Shown: positions 10,477 through 19,300, counted from the first letter of the stretch. The stretch is 64,000 nt of DNA from BPGL01 sp035463115 (GCA_035463115.1 DATHTO010000020.1:15357-79356); one strand, 5' to 3'. The notes: generated by a model from the letters alone, not told the origin. Made by a program: numbers and translations.

Positions 10477-10905
10477 CTACCGAGCCTCCCGTGCGGCGAG
10501 CGCCGAACCGGCCCGAGCCGCCGCCGGGTCGGCGGGGATCTCGAGCGTCGCGCCCACGCCGCGGGTCACGAGTCGCGCTTCGAACGCGAGGAGCAGGATC
10601 GTGGCCGGCACGACCGCGAGGGCGAACGCCACCGGCGAGAACGGATCGAGGGTGTTCAGGGCGAACATCGCCGCGACGACGACCCCGAGCCGCACCACGA
10701 ACCCGCCGAGCGCGACGGCGAACACCGCCGAGACCGAGATCGTCGACGCCCACGCGAGCGAGAGCCCGTGCGCCGCGAAGTTCGCGGCGACGATCGCCAC
10801 GCCGACGGCGGCCGACCACGCGGCGTCGGCGCCGTCGACGAGCCATCCGAGGGCCGCGGCGAGCGCCATGCCCGCGACCGCGGGGACCACCGCCCGCCTC
10901 ACCAT
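10477..10905 (-). CDS. atpI: Membrane protein at the atpI position of the ATP synthase operon
   Basis: A 142-residue protein with about four transmembrane segments and a charged C-terminal tail. Its sequence is not strongly diagnostic, but its length, topology and place between atpZ and atpB match the poorly conserved subunit I, thought to help assemble the c-ring. The symbol rests mainly on position. It stops right at the atpB start. Confidence 0.65.
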   Translation of the reverse strand: MVRRAVVPAVAGMALAAALGWLVDGADAAWSAAVGVAIVAANFAAHGLSLAWASTISVSAVFAVALGGFVVRLGVVVAAMFALNTLDPFSPVAFALAVVPATILLLAFEARLVTRGVGATLEIPADPAAARAGSALAAREAR

Positions 10906-10921
10906 CTCGCCCTCGGGTCGC

Positions 10922-11143
10922 TCAGCGCTCTTCAGTGCCGTACCGCCTGTAGATGACGTACAAGGACACGCTCACGCCGAGGAGCATCCCGATCGGGAGG
11001 AACAGGTACGCCTCGAAGCCGAACCACCGGTCGAGGGCGTAGCCGACCCCTCCCCAGACGAGGATCCCCGACAGGAGGGTGCTGATCACGCCCCACGCCT
11101 GGTTCGCCGACCTCCAAGCTTCCCCTCGGTCGTGTCCCTGCAT
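10922..11143 (-). CDS. atpZ: AtpZ/AtpI-family small membrane protein, first gene of the atp operon
   Basis: A 73-residue protein with two hydrophobic helices separated by a short polar turn (GYALDRWFGFE); the glycine-rich first helix WGVISTLLSGILVWGGVGY is typical of AtpZ/AtpI proteins thought to help assemble the rotor or carry Mg2+. It heads the operon. The ATG lies only 10 bases after a strong -10 box, and no ribosome-binding site is seen, so its mRNA is probably leaderless. Confidence 0.75.
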   Translation of the reverse strand: MQGHDRGEAWRSANQAWGVISTLLSGILVWGGVGYALDRWFGFEAYLFLPIGMLLGVSVSLYVIYRRYGTEER

Positions 11144-11153
11144 GGGCGCGGGC

Positions 11154-11183
11154 AGTATAGGAGGCGCGGTCTGCGCCCGTCAA
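11154..11183 (-). promoter_or_regulatory. Sigma-70-type promoter of the ATP synthase operon
   Basis: Read on the minus strand, a -35 box TTGACG (11178-11183) and a -10 box TATACT (11154-11159) are separated by 18 bases. The -10 box ends 10 bases before the atpZ ATG, so the transcript start should fall within about 4 bases of the start codon. This is the best-matched promoter in the window. Confidence 0.75.
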
Positions 11184-11212
11184 AGCTGTTTCCGCAGGTC
11201 AGAGCCTTGAAC

Positions 11213-11244
11213 GCCGACTTCGTGAAAGTTTTCACGAAGTCGGC
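11213..11244. promoter_or_regulatory. Near-perfect palindrome upstream of the atp promoter, Rex-like operator
   Basis: A 32-base palindrome with 15-base arms (arm GCCGACTTCGTGAAA, two central bases unpaired) lies about 30 bases upstream of the atp -35 box. Its core GTGAA-N4-TTCAC has the spacing of the binding site of Rex, the NADH/NAD+-sensing repressor of respiratory genes. It also lies downstream of the first pot operon, but no T-run follows on the minus strand, so a terminator role is less likely. Binding by Rex is inference. Confidence 0.5.
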
Positions 11245-11305
11245 CGGCGCGGAACGCCGTCCCGACGACGGACCGGGGTCCGGATCGGGACCTCGGGGCG
11301 ACCTT

Positions 11306-12175
11306 CTACGTCCCCGCTCGGCGCGACCCTCGGAACGCCGTCACGAGGTTCAGGCCGGCGGTCACGACCCCCGCCGCGAACAGGATCGTGCCCCAGACGT
11401 TCACCTGGGGCGGAACGCCGACCTTCGACGCTCCGAACACCCACGTCGGGAAGGTGTTCTGGGACGCGCCGACGAACTGCGTGATCACGAAGTCGTCGAG
11501 GGACAGCACGAAGGCGAGCAGGAATCCGGCCATGACGCCGGGAAGGATCAACGGCAACGTCACCCGGTAGAACGCCTGCCACGGCGTCGCGAACAGGTCC
11601 TGCGCGGCGTTCTCCAGCGACCGATCGAGGCCCTGGACCCGTGCACGCACCGTGATCGCGACGAACGCGATCGAGAACCCGATGTGACTGAAGAGGATCG
11701 AGCCGTACCCGAGCGGGGTGCCGGATTGAACGAACATCGACAGCAGCGCCGACGCCAGCACGATCTCGGGGATCGCGATCGCGAGGAAGATCACGAAGTT
11801 GATCGCCGCGCGGCCGTGGAACCGGTAGCGCCCGAGCACGAGGCCGATCAGCGCCCCGAGCGCGGTCGCGACGATGGCCGCCGGGAACGCCACTCGGACC
11901 GACATCACGAGCGCGTCGTTCAGTCCTGTGACCCCGAACAGATCCCGCCACCAGTCGAACGTGCAGCACGTGAACTGGGCGACCTGACGCTCCTGCCCCT
12001 GCAGCACGTTGAACGAGAACACGAACATCACGACGATCGGGCTCGCGAGGTACAGGATCATCGCGACCGTGAATACAGGAAGGATGTAATACGTCCATCG
12101 CCGCCGGGCGCTGCGCGCGGGTGGACGCTCTGCCGCGGATGTCGTCGCAGGACCCTCGGTCGTCGTCGCGCTCAT
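11306..12175 (-). CDS. potC: ABC transporter permease, PotC-like (polyamine system 1)
   Basis: An inner-membrane permease of 289 residues with six predicted helices. The EAA-type loop that docks with the ATPase appears as ENAAQDLFATPWQAFYRVTLPLILPG near residues 190-215. The N-terminal 25 residues are polar and Pro/Ala rich. It belongs to the spermidine/putrescine importer branch and forms the 3' end of the potA-potD-potB-potC operon, starting one base after potB. Opine, spermidine, putrescine or related cations are possible substrates. Confidence 0.85.
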   Translation of the reverse strand: MSATTTEGPATTSAAERPPARSARRRWTYYILPVFTVAMILYLASPIVVMFVFSFNVLQGQERQVAQFTCCTFDWWRDLFGVTGLNDALVMSVRVAFPAAIVATALGALIGLVLGRYRFHGRAAINFVIFLAIAIPEIVLASALLSMFVQSGTPLGYGSILFSHIGFSIAFVAITVRARVQGLDRSLENAAQDLFATPWQAFYRVTLPLILPGVMAGFLLAFVLSLDDFVITQFVGASQNTFPTWVFGASKVGVPPQVNVWGTILFAAGVVTAGLNLVTAFRGSRRAGT

Positions 12176-12176
12176 A

Positions 12177-13136
12177 TCAGATCGCCGATGCGGCCAAGGT
12201 GTCGTCCTCGGTCCCGAGCGCCCGCGCGTACATCACCGCGATCACCAACATGCCGAGCATCAGGATCACGGAAAGGGCAGCGGCCTCCGGATAGGCGACC
12301 TCCGTCAAGAACTTCCGTTGGATCACCTGTCCGACCATGGTCGTGCGACTCGAGCCGAGCACGGTCGAGTTCACGTAGTCGCCCGTCGCGGGAACGAAGG
12401 TGAGGATCAACGCCGCGAACAGGCCCGGGAACGAGAGGGGCCACACGACCCGATAGAACGCTTCGAACTTCGTCGCGTACAGATCTTTCGCCGCCTCGAT
12501 GAGCCGGCGATCGATGCGCTCGAGCGCGACGTACAGCGGCAACGCCGTGAACGGCAGGAAGTTGTACGTGATCCCCGCGACGACGGCCACGGGGCCCGCG
12601 AGGACCCGGAAGTCGTCCGGCAAGAGCCCGATCGACTTCAGGGGGCCGAAGAGGACGCCGTCGTCGGCGAGCAGGAACTTCCACTGCACCGTCCGGATCA
12701 CGAACGAGACGAAGAACGGCACGAGGATCATGAAGAAGAGCGTCGACTTCCAGCGCCCCGCATAGAACGCGATCCAGTACGCCATCGGATACGCGAGCAG
12801 GATGCAGAACAGCGTCGCCAAGCCGGAATAGATCACTGACTTCACGAAGAACCCGCTGTAGTCGCCGAGGACGTCGCCGTAGTTCGCGAACTCCCACGAG
12901 AAGCTGAACCCGCCCGACAGCAGCCCGCCGCTCTCGAGCGAGGTGTACACCACGAAGCCGAGCGGAACGAGGAACGCCAGCGCGAGGTAGACCGCACCCG
13001 GCGCAAGCAGCACGTACGCAACGCGCCGCTGGCGCTTCGCGAGGAACTGGTCCGCCCGCTTGGGCGGCTCGGCCCCCGCTCCACTGACGGCGGCGGCGCC
13101 GCCGAGCAGAGCGAGGTCCTGTGCCTTGTCCGCCAA
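12177..13136 (-). CDS. potB: ABC transporter permease, PotB-like (polyamine system 1)
   Basis: A permease of 319 residues with six to seven hydrophobic helices and the EAA loop EAAKDLYATKFEAFYRVVWPLSFPG near residues 215-238. It pairs with the PotC-like protein to form the membrane channel. The start is TTG, supported by an AAGGG ribosome-binding site seven bases upstream; no ATG or GTG fits better. It lies 15 bases after potD. Confidence 0.85.
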   Translation of the reverse strand: MADKAQDLALLGGAAAVSGAGAEPPKRADQFLAKRQRRVAYVLLAPGAVYLALAFLVPLGFVVYTSLESGGLLSGGFSFSWEFANYGDVLGDYSGFFVKSVIYSGLATLFCILLAYPMAYWIAFYAGRWKSTLFFMILVPFFVSFVIRTVQWKFLLADDGVLFGPLKSIGLLPDDFRVLAGPVAVVAGITYNFLPFTALPLYVALERIDRRLIEAAKDLYATKFEAFYRVVWPLSFPGLFAALILTFVPATGDYVNSTVLGSSRTTMVGQVIQRKFLTEVAYPEAAALSVILMLGMLVIAVMYARALGTEDDTLAASAI

Positions 13137-13151
13137 GATGTCGCCCTTGCC

Positions 13152-14459
13152 CTACGTCTCGAAGAGCGGGTTGAAGATCGAGTCCCACTCCTCCTGCTCG
13201 TCGTCGGTCGTGAGGTTCCGGCCGAAGCTCGTCTTGCCCAACAGCTCGTCGTCCGGCCACAGGAACTCGCTCTCGGCCGTCGCCCGCAGGTCCTCCGCGA
13301 AGCCTCCGCTCTCCTCCTCGGCGTGATCGGCGATCAGCTGCTGCACCTCGGGCACGGGCGACATGTAGAGCACCCATTCGGTGATCATCTGGGCGATCTC
13401 GGGCTGATACACGTAGTCCATCAGCTGGTAGGCGCCCTGCGGGTTCGCCGAGTTCGCCGGGATCATCATGTTGTCGATCCAGAGCACCGCGCCGTTGTCG
13501 GGCACGCCGAACTCGAACGGATAGTCCTCCCAGATCCGGTAGTACAAGACGTCGCCCGACCACGCCATGCACGCCGAGGTGTTGCCGGCGACGAAGTCGT
13601 CGATGTAGCCCTGGTCGTAGAACGTCCGGACGGTGCCGGACTCCTTCAGCATCTGGACCCAGTCGGCTGCCTCTTGCCACTCCTCGGGCCCCGACACCTC
13701 GGGGTCGATCCCGAGGTTGATCATCACGAGGTTCGGCAGATCCTCGTTCGCGAACAGCCCGACCGCGTTCGTGCCGACCAGGTCGGCGTTCATGAGGTCG
13801 TCCATCTTCGTGAGCGGCTGCGCGACCATGTCGGTGTTCCACGCGAGACCCGTGAGCCCCGACTGCCACGCCATCGTGAACCGATTCCCCGGGTCGAAGC
13901 TCGGGTCCCTCGCCCACGCCGCCGCGTTCGCGTCGAAGTTCGGCCGACGGCTCGGATCGAGCTCGGTGACCCAACCGTTCACCACGAGCGCGTTCAGCTG
14001 TCGCCCGTTCGTGATGACGATGATGTCGCGCCCGGTGTCCTGCCCGGCCTGGAGCTGCGGGAGGAGCTCGCCGAAGAACGCGGCGTTGTCTTGGATCTCC
14101 TCGTTGTAGTTGACCTTGATGCTGGTGTCCTGCTCGAACTGGTACAGCGACGGATACCCCCGCTCACCGGTGGGCAACCTGCCCTTGTCGATGTAGAGCG
14201 GCCAGTTCGCGAACTCGACCGTGTCGCCGGGATCTGCGGTGAAGTCGACGGTCGGTCCCGCGGCCGACGTTCCGGTGTTGCCCCCGGAGCCCGGCGGTTC
14301 TTCGCCGCCGCACGCCGCGAGGATCGAGGCGAGGCTCAGCGATCCGACGGAGATGCCCGCGTATCGGATCATGTCGCGCCGCGACATGCGGCGCGACGTC
14401 ATGCCGCGCATCCACGCGGCCGAACCACCCGGCAGCTGCGGGCGCTGGTCGTCCGTCAT
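13152..14459 (-). CDS. potD: Polyamine-type substrate-binding lipoprotein with Tat signal (system 1)
   Basis: The extracytoplasmic binding protein of importer 1, 435 residues. Its N-terminus carries a twin-arginine signal (SRRDMIRYAG, Arg27-Arg28) followed by a lipobox ending in Cys50 (SILAAC), so it should be exported folded by Tat and lipid-anchored. The mature part has the spermidine/putrescine-binding layout, starting with VEFANWPLYID and ending in the TAESEFLWPDD region. The ATG overlaps the potA stop by four bases. Confidence 0.88.
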   Translation of the reverse strand: MTDDQRPQLPGGSAAWMRGMTSRRMSRRDMIRYAGISVGSLSLASILAACGGEEPPGSGGNTGTSAAGPTVDFTADPGDTVEFANWPLYIDKGRLPTGERGYPSLYQFEQDTSIKVNYNEEIQDNAAFFGELLPQLQAGQDTGRDIIVITNGRQLNALVVNGWVTELDPSRRPNFDANAAAWARDPSFDPGNRFTMAWQSGLTGLAWNTDMVAQPLTKMDDLMNADLVGTNAVGLFANEDLPNLVMINLGIDPEVSGPEEWQEAADWVQMLKESGTVRTFYDQGYIDDFVAGNTSACMAWSGDVLYYRIWEDYPFEFGVPDNGAVLWIDNMMIPANSANPQGAYQLMDYVYQPEIAQMITEWVLYMSPVPEVQQLIADHAEEESGGFAEDLRATAESEFLWPDDELLGKTSFGRNLTTDDEQEEWDSIFNPLFET

Positions 14460-15586
14460 GCGTCTTCCTCCTCCATCACGAGATCGTCCTGAGGTTCGAC
14501 GGCGAACGTGTGCTCAGGCTTCCACCACAGCACCACCTGTTCGCCCTGCCGGGGTGATCGCTCGGCCCCGAGGTTCTGGACGTACACGGTGAGCTCGGTT
14601 CCTCCCGGTGCGTCGACCTTGAACTGGTGGCTCACGCCGATGTACGTCGACATCACGACGCGACCGGTGATGCTGTTGTGCCCGGCCGGAACGTCGAACC
14701 CGTCGTGCGCGATCGAGATCTTCTCCGGTCGCACACCGACCTTCAGCAGGTTCGACGAATGCGTCGGGATCCGTGCGGCGGGCAGCCGCACCGTCTCACC
14801 CGCCGCCAGCAGCACCGACGCGTCACCGTTCGTGCTGCCGGTGTCCTTGAGCTCCCCTTCGAACAGGTTCGACGCGCCGAGGAACCCCGCGACGAACTCG
14901 GTGGCGGGGTTCTCGTACACGGCCTCGGGCTCACCGAGCTGTTCGATCCGGCCGTGGCGCATGACGGCGATGCGGTTCGACATCGTCATGGCCTCTTCCT
15001 GGTCGTGCGTCACGTAGATGAACGTGATGCCGACCTCCTGCTGGATCCGCTTCAGCTCGAGCTGCATCTGCTTGCGGAGCTTGAGGTCCAGGGCGCCGAG
15101 CGGCTCGTCCAGCAGGAGCACCTTCGGATGGTTCACGAGCGCTCGCGCCAACGCGACGCGCTGCTGCTGCCCACCCGACATCTGGCCCGGCTTGCGATCC
15201 TCGAAGCCGACGAGGTCGACGAGGCGGAGGGCGTCGGAGACGCGTGACTCGATCTCACCCTTGTCGACCTTCTTGCGGCGCAGGCCGAACGCGACGTTCT
15301 CACGGACGTCCAGGTGCGGGAACAGCGCGTAGGACTGGAACACCGTGTTGACGTCCCGCTTGTAGGGCGGAAGGTCGGTGACGTCGCGCCCACCGAGGTA
15401 CACGGTCCCGTACGACGGATCCTCGAACCCGCCGATCATCCGGAGCGTCGTGGTCTTCCCGCAGCCCGAGGGGCCGAGCATGCTGAAGAACTCCCCCTCG
15501 GCGATGTCGAGCGACAGGTCGTCCACGGCGGTCACGCCACCGAACTGCTTGGTGACGCGCTCGAGGCGCACGTCGACTTCCGGCAC
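14456..15586 (-). CDS. potA: Polyamine ABC transporter ATPase PotA-like (system 1)
   Basis: The ATP-hydrolysing subunit, 376 residues. Walker A is GPSGCGKTTTLR, the ABC signature is MSGGQQQRVALARAL and Walker B is VLLLDEPLGALD, with the switch His in TFIYVTHDQEEA. A C-terminal TOBE-type regulatory domain follows (about 240-370). The GTG start has a GAGGGGG ribosome-binding site five bases upstream. It is the first gene of the operon. Confidence 0.93.
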   Translation of the reverse strand: MPEVDVRLERVTKQFGGVTAVDDLSLDIAEGEFFSMLGPSGCGKTTTLRMIGGFEDPSYGTVYLGGRDVTDLPPYKRDVNTVFQSYALFPHLDVRENVAFGLRRKKVDKGEIESRVSDALRLVDLVGFEDRKPGQMSGGQQQRVALARALVNHPKVLLLDEPLGALDLKLRKQMQLELKRIQQEVGITFIYVTHDQEEAMTMSNRIAVMRHGRIEQLGEPEAVYENPATEFVAGFLGASNLFEGELKDTGSTNGDASVLLAAGETVRLPAARIPTHSSNLLKVGVRPEKISIAHDGFDVPAGHNSITGRVVMSTYIGVSHQFKVDAPGGTELTVYVQNLGAERSPRQGEQVVLWWKPEHTFAVEPQDDLVMEEEDA

Positions 15587-15727
15587 GTCAACCCCCTCGT
15601 GAGACCCCGTTCGCGGCGCATGATGCCACAGGGGGTCGCATCATCACCAGGCTTCCGGGCGGCTGGAACCTCCGTGACCGAGGTCCCGCTCCCCTCAGGT
15701 TGTACGGAACGTCCAAGGCTGCGGGCT
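15587..15727. other. Intergenic region between potA (system 1) and the wecA-like gene
   Basis: This 141-base gap holds the potA ribosome-binding site and an inverted repeat, ATGATGC at 15620-15626 and GCATCAT at 15638-15644 with 11 bases between. No small gene or clear terminator was recognised. The repeat lies 34 bases before the potA start and may be an operator. Confidence 0.5.
15620..15644. promoter_or_regulatory. Inverted repeat upstream of potA, candidate operator
   Basis: Perfect 7-base arms ATGATGC and GCATCAT are separated by 11 bases in the potA leader. Such a spacing suits a dimeric helix-turn-helix regulator. No regulator gene lies next to it, so the partner is unknown. Confidence 0.3.
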
Positions 15728-16975
15728 CTACCCGCCGCGCGGGACCGCCGGGTCCGCGGGATCGGGGTCGGCTGAGCCGGGCGACGACGCCGCCTCCTGC
15801 GTCACGTCGGCGTTGCCGTTGCCGTTGCGGCGGACCGCGAGCCGCGGCAGGACCGTCGCCAGGAAGAGCGCCACGGCCGCCACCAGGATGAGGCCGACCT
15901 GGAGCCGGCCGTCGATCAGCCCGACGGCCAGGGCGCTGCCCGCGATCAGCACGCTCCACAGGTACATCAGCAGGACGGCCTGCCGGTGGCTGTGGCCCAC
16001 GTCCATCAGCCGGTGATGGAGGTGTTCCTTGTCGGGGTGGCCGATCGACTGCCGCCGGCGGGTCCGCCTCACGATCGCCGCGACGACGTCGAGGAACGGG
16101 ATGAACAGGGCGAGCAGGGGCACCAGGACGGGGCCCGCGATCGCGGCGAAGTCGCCGGACGACGGAGGGTAGGGATTGCGTCCCACGCCCGAGATCGTCG
16201 CGACCGCGAGCAAGAGACCGAGGAGCATCGAGCCCGTGTCGCCCATGAAGATCTTGGCGGGGTGGAAGTTCCACGGCAGGAAGCCGACGCAGATCCCGGC
16301 GGTCACGGCGGCGAGCAGGGCGGGCTCCGAGGCCGTTCCGAAGTAGCTGTCGCCGTTCACCATGTACGCGAAGAACGCGCCGGCCGCGATCGCGACCATG
16401 CCCGCTGCGAGGCCGTCCAGGCCGTCGATCAGGTTCACCGCGTTCACGATCGCGACGACCCACAGGATCGTCAGCGGGGTCCCGAGACCGCCGGAGAGGA
16501 CGACGGTCTGCCCCCACGTCTCGCCCGCCGGATCGCTCACGAACGGGACCCACAGCCACGCGAGCTCGACGCCGAGCAGCACGAGCACGCCTCCGATGAA
16601 GATCTGGGCCGTCAGCTTCGTGAGCGGCAGGACGCCCTTCGCGTCGTCGACGAGTCCGAGCGCGACGATCAACGTCGCCGTCACGACCGTGGCGAGCGGA
16701 TCGGACCTCGCCTCGTGCACCTCGCGGAAGAACGGCAGGGCGTAGGACACCGCGAGCCCCGCGAGGAGCCCGAGATACATCGCGAGCCCGCCGAGGGTCG
16801 GGAGGGGGCGGGTGTGGACCGTCCGGTCACCGGGCTGATAGATCGCGCCCGTCCTGATCGCGAGCACCCGGACGAGAGGGGTCGCCACGACCGTGACCGC
16901 GGCGGCGGCGACGAAGACGATCAGGTACGCGGACACGTCGCCGGAAAGCATGGGACCCGGTCGCCCCGTCGGCAA
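15728..16975 (-). CDS. wecA: Undecaprenyl-phosphate sugar-phosphate transferase (WecA/TagO/MraY family)
   Basis: An integral membrane enzyme of 415 residues with about ten helices that moves a sugar 1-phosphate from a UDP-sugar to undecaprenyl phosphate. Family motifs are seen: the Asp-Asp pair in LVDDAKGVLPL, the NLIDGLDGLA loop, GDTGSMLLG and the basic HLHHRLMDVGHSHRQ loop, which is of the WecA rather than MraY type. It probably starts arabinogalactan, teichoic-acid-like or O-glycan chains. It lies between glyA and the atp region as in other actinobacteria. A start at codon 9 (16951) is also possible. Confidence 0.88.
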   Translation of the reverse strand: MPTGRPGPMLSGDVSAYLIVFVAAAAVTVVATPLVRVLAIRTGAIYQPGDRTVHTRPLPTLGGLAMYLGLLAGLAVSYALPFFREVHEARSDPLATVVTATLIVALGLVDDAKGVLPLTKLTAQIFIGGVLVLLGVELAWLWVPFVSDPAGETWGQTVVLSGGLGTPLTILWVVAIVNAVNLIDGLDGLAAGMVAIAAGAFFAYMVNGDSYFGTASEPALLAAVTAGICVGFLPWNFHPAKIFMGDTGSMLLGLLLAVATISGVGRNPYPPSSGDFAAIAGPVLVPLLALFIPFLDVVAAIVRRTRRRQSIGHPDKEHLHHRLMDVGHSHRQAVLLMYLWSVLIAGSALAVGLIDGRLQVGLILVAAVALFLATVLPRLAVRRNGNGNADVTQEAASSPGSADPDPADPAVPRGG

Positions 16976-17003
16976 CCGGGCCCCGTGCGAGCGTGGTGCG
17001 CCC

Positions 17004-18269
17004 TCAGGCGTACACCGGGAAGCGCTGCATCAGGTCGCGCACCCGGTTCCGCGCCTTGTCCTTCACCCCCGCATCGTCGGCGTCCTTCAGCACGTCACCG
17101 ATGATGCTCGCGATCTCGCGCATCTCCGCTTCGTCCATGCCGAGCGTCGACACGCCGGGGGTTCCGATGCGCACGCCGCTCGGCGCCGACGGCGGGTTCG
17201 GGTCGTAAGGGATTTGGTTCTTGTTGAGCGCGATGCCGACCTCGTCGAGCACGGTCTCGGCGCGCTTGCCGTCGAGGCCGGCGTCACGGACGTCGGCGAG
17301 CAGCAGATGCGAGTCGGTGCCGCCGGACACGATCCGCAGGCCCTCGTCAGCGAGCGCCGCCGAGATCGCGCGGGCGTCGCGTACGGTGCGCTCGGCGTAG
17401 GTCTTGAAGTCGTCGCTCATCGCTTCCTTGAGGCACACGGCCTTACCGGCGATGCAGTGCTCCAACGGCCCTCCTTGCATCATGGGGAAGACCGCCTTGT
17501 CGATCGCCTTCGCGTGCTCGGCCTTGCACAGGATCATCGCGCCGCGCGGGCCGCGGAGCGCCTTGTGCGTGGTGAACGTCACGACGTCGGCGTGCGGCAC
17601 CGGACTCGGGTACGCCCCGCCGGCGACGAGGCCGATGAAGTGCGACGCGTCGACCCACAGCAGCGCGCCGACCTCGTCGGCGATCGAACGGAACGCCCCG
17701 AAGTCGATCTCGCGGGGATACGCGGTGTAGCCGGCCAAGATGATCTTCGGCCGCTGCTCCTTCGCGAGGTCACGGACGCGGTCCATGTCGAGCTGCTCGG
17801 TGTCGCGATCGACCTCGTACCCGACGAAGTTGAACCACATGCCCGACACGTTCACGGGGGAACCGTGCGTGAGGTGCCCACCGTGCGCGAGGACCATCCC
17901 CAGGACCTTGTCGTTCGCGTTGCCCGGCTCGAGGAACGCCCCGAAGACGGCCATGTTCGCCTGCGCGCCGGCGTGCGGCTGCACGTTCGCGTGCTCGGCG
18001 CCGAACAGCTCCTTCGCTCGATCGATCGCGAGCTGCTCGCTCACGTCGACGAACTCGCAACCGCCGTAGTACCGGCGGCCGGGGTAGCCCTCGGCGTACT
18101 TGTTGTTCATCGACGACCCGACCGCCGCGAGGACGGCCGGGCTGGCGTAGTTCTCCGACGCGATCAGGCGGAGCGTCGTCCGCTCACGTTCGAGCTCGCT
18201 CGCGATCGCGTCGGCGATCTCGGGGTCGGTCGCCTTCAGCGCCTCCCAGTCGGCTGCGTACTCCCTCAT
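17004..18269 (-). CDS. glyA: Serine hydroxymethyltransferase
   Basis: This PLP enzyme interconverts serine and glycine while loading one-carbon units onto tetrahydrofolate in the cytoplasm. It has 421 residues. The PLP lysine lies in VTFTTHKALRGPRG, and the N-terminal LIASENYAS and YPGRRYYGG stretches are typical. The ATG at 18269 overlaps the rpiB stop by four bases; longer in-frame extensions run through rpiB and are not real. Its glycine and one-carbon role links to the sarcosine oxidase genes at the right end of the window. Confidence 0.97.
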   Translation of the reverse strand: MREYAADWEALKATDPEIADAIASELERERTTLRLIASENYASPAVLAAVGSSMNNKYAEGYPGRRYYGGCEFVDVSEQLAIDRAKELFGAEHANVQPHAGAQANMAVFGAFLEPGNANDKVLGMVLAHGGHLTHGSPVNVSGMWFNFVGYEVDRDTEQLDMDRVRDLAKEQRPKIILAGYTAYPREIDFGAFRSIADEVGALLWVDASHFIGLVAGGAYPSPVPHADVVTFTTHKALRGPRGAMILCKAEHAKAIDKAVFPMMQGGPLEHCIAGKAVCLKEAMSDDFKTYAERTVRDARAISAALADEGLRIVSGGTDSHLLLADVRDAGLDGKRAETVLDEVGIALNKNQIPYDPNPPSAPSGVRIGTPGVSTLGMDEAEMREIASIIGDVLKDADDAGVKDKARNRVRDLMQRFPVYA

Positions 18270-18715
18270 GGCGTCTCCCCTCGTTCGATGCGGGCGATCT
18301 GCTCGATCCGTCGCTCGTGGCGTCCGCCGTCGAAGGGCGTCGCGACCCACTCGCGGACGATGTCCTTGGCGTAGGCCGGCGCGACGACGCGTGCGCCCAT
18401 GCTCAGGACGTTCGCGTCGTTGTGCGCACGCGCCATGCGCGCCATCCACAGGTCGTGACAGAGCGCTGCGCGGATCCCGTCGACCTTGTTCGCGGCGATC
18501 TGCTCGCCCTGTCCGGAGCCGCCGAGCACGATGCCGCGATCGGCCTCGCCTCCGACGACCGCGTCGGCGACGGCGAGGCAGTAGATCGGGTAGTCGACCG
18601 GTTCCTCCGAATCCGCGCCGACGTCGAGCACCTCGTGGCCCTCGTCCTCGAGGAACGCGCGGAGCTCCTTCTTCAGCGCGAAGCCCGCGTGGTCCGAACC
18701 GATCGCGACGCGCAC
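18266..18715 (-). CDS. rpiB: Ribose-5-phosphate isomerase B
   Basis: A 149-residue RpiB/LacAB-family isomerase interconverting ribose 5-phosphate and ribulose 5-phosphate. The SDHAGFALKKEL opening and the GGSGQGEQIAANKVDGIRAALC loop are characteristic; the latter is the actinobacterial form with Glu in place of the catalytic Cys (GGSGQGE instead of GTGIGMS). It lies between the phosphatase gene and glyA, with the phosphatase stop one base before its start codon. Confidence 0.94.
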   Translation of the reverse strand: MRVAIGSDHAGFALKKELRAFLEDEGHEVLDVGADSEEPVDYPIYCLAVADAVVGGEADRGIVLGGSGQGEQIAANKVDGIRAALCHDLWMARMARAHNDANVLSMGARVVAPAYAKDIVREWVATPFDGGRHERRIEQIARIERGETP

Positions 18716-19300
18716 TCAGGCCTCCTCGCGCTGGGCCGGCACCGGCACGGGTCCGGCGAGCCCCTCGGCCAGCCGCTCGGTCCACTCGTCGAGCTCCCAC
18801 GCGATCGCGCGGTAGCTGTCGAGCGGCATCCCGAGGGGATCCGCGACGTCGTCGTCGAGCGGGTTGCCCGTGAAGCCCTCGCGGCGGCGGGCGGCGGCGG
18901 CGGCCACGCGGGTCGCGAGGTCGGGCGCGGCCGTCGGAGGCGCCATCGACTCCACGAGCCGGACGAGCTCCTTGAGCGTGAACACCCGATCGGCCACCTC
19001 GGGCATCCAGGCCGTGATCGCGTCGCGGTGTTCCGAGGCCATCGTGACGATCAGGTCCGCGGCGTCGACGTGGCTCGCCTCCAGCCGTCGAGCCACGTGG
19101 CGTTCGATCTCGACGCCGCGCTCGCGCGCCGCCTCGACCGACTCGGGCATCGCCGCGGACCCCTCCCAACCCGCGGTCCCCGCGGAGCTGACGTCGGGGG
19201 CATCGCTCCCCAACCGGCGGGCGAGCGCGGCGCGCAGGAGGCCTTCGGCGATCGGGGAACGACAGATGTTCCCGGTGCACACGACGAGGATCGAGGTCAT
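18716..19300 (-). CDS. Low-molecular-weight protein-tyrosine phosphatase
   Basis: A 194-residue cytoplasmic phosphatase. The P-loop VVCTGNICRSP (Cys about 8, Arg about 14) is the LMW-PTP C-x5-R signature, and an acidic DDVADPLG segment near residue 165 supplies the Asp-Pro general acid. The family removes phosphate from tyrosine or arginine residues. The ATG at 19300 overlaps the tsaC stop by four bases; upstream in-frame residues lie inside tsaC. Protein-arginine phosphatase is an alternative function. Confidence 0.88.
   Translation of the reverse strand: MTSILVVCTGNICRSPIAEGLLRAALARRLGSDAPDVSSAGTAGWEGSAAMPESVEAARERGVEIERHVARRLEASHVDAADLIVTMASEHRDAITAWMPEVADRVFTLKELVRLVESMAPPTAAPDLATRVAAAAARRREGFTGNPLDDDVADPLGMPLDSYRAIAWELDEWTERLAEGLAGPVPVPAQREEA

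Noticed and set aside
11213..11244. Intrinsic terminator for the first pot operon
   Set aside because: The hairpin arms are strong but no T-run follows on the minus strand; operator function fits better.
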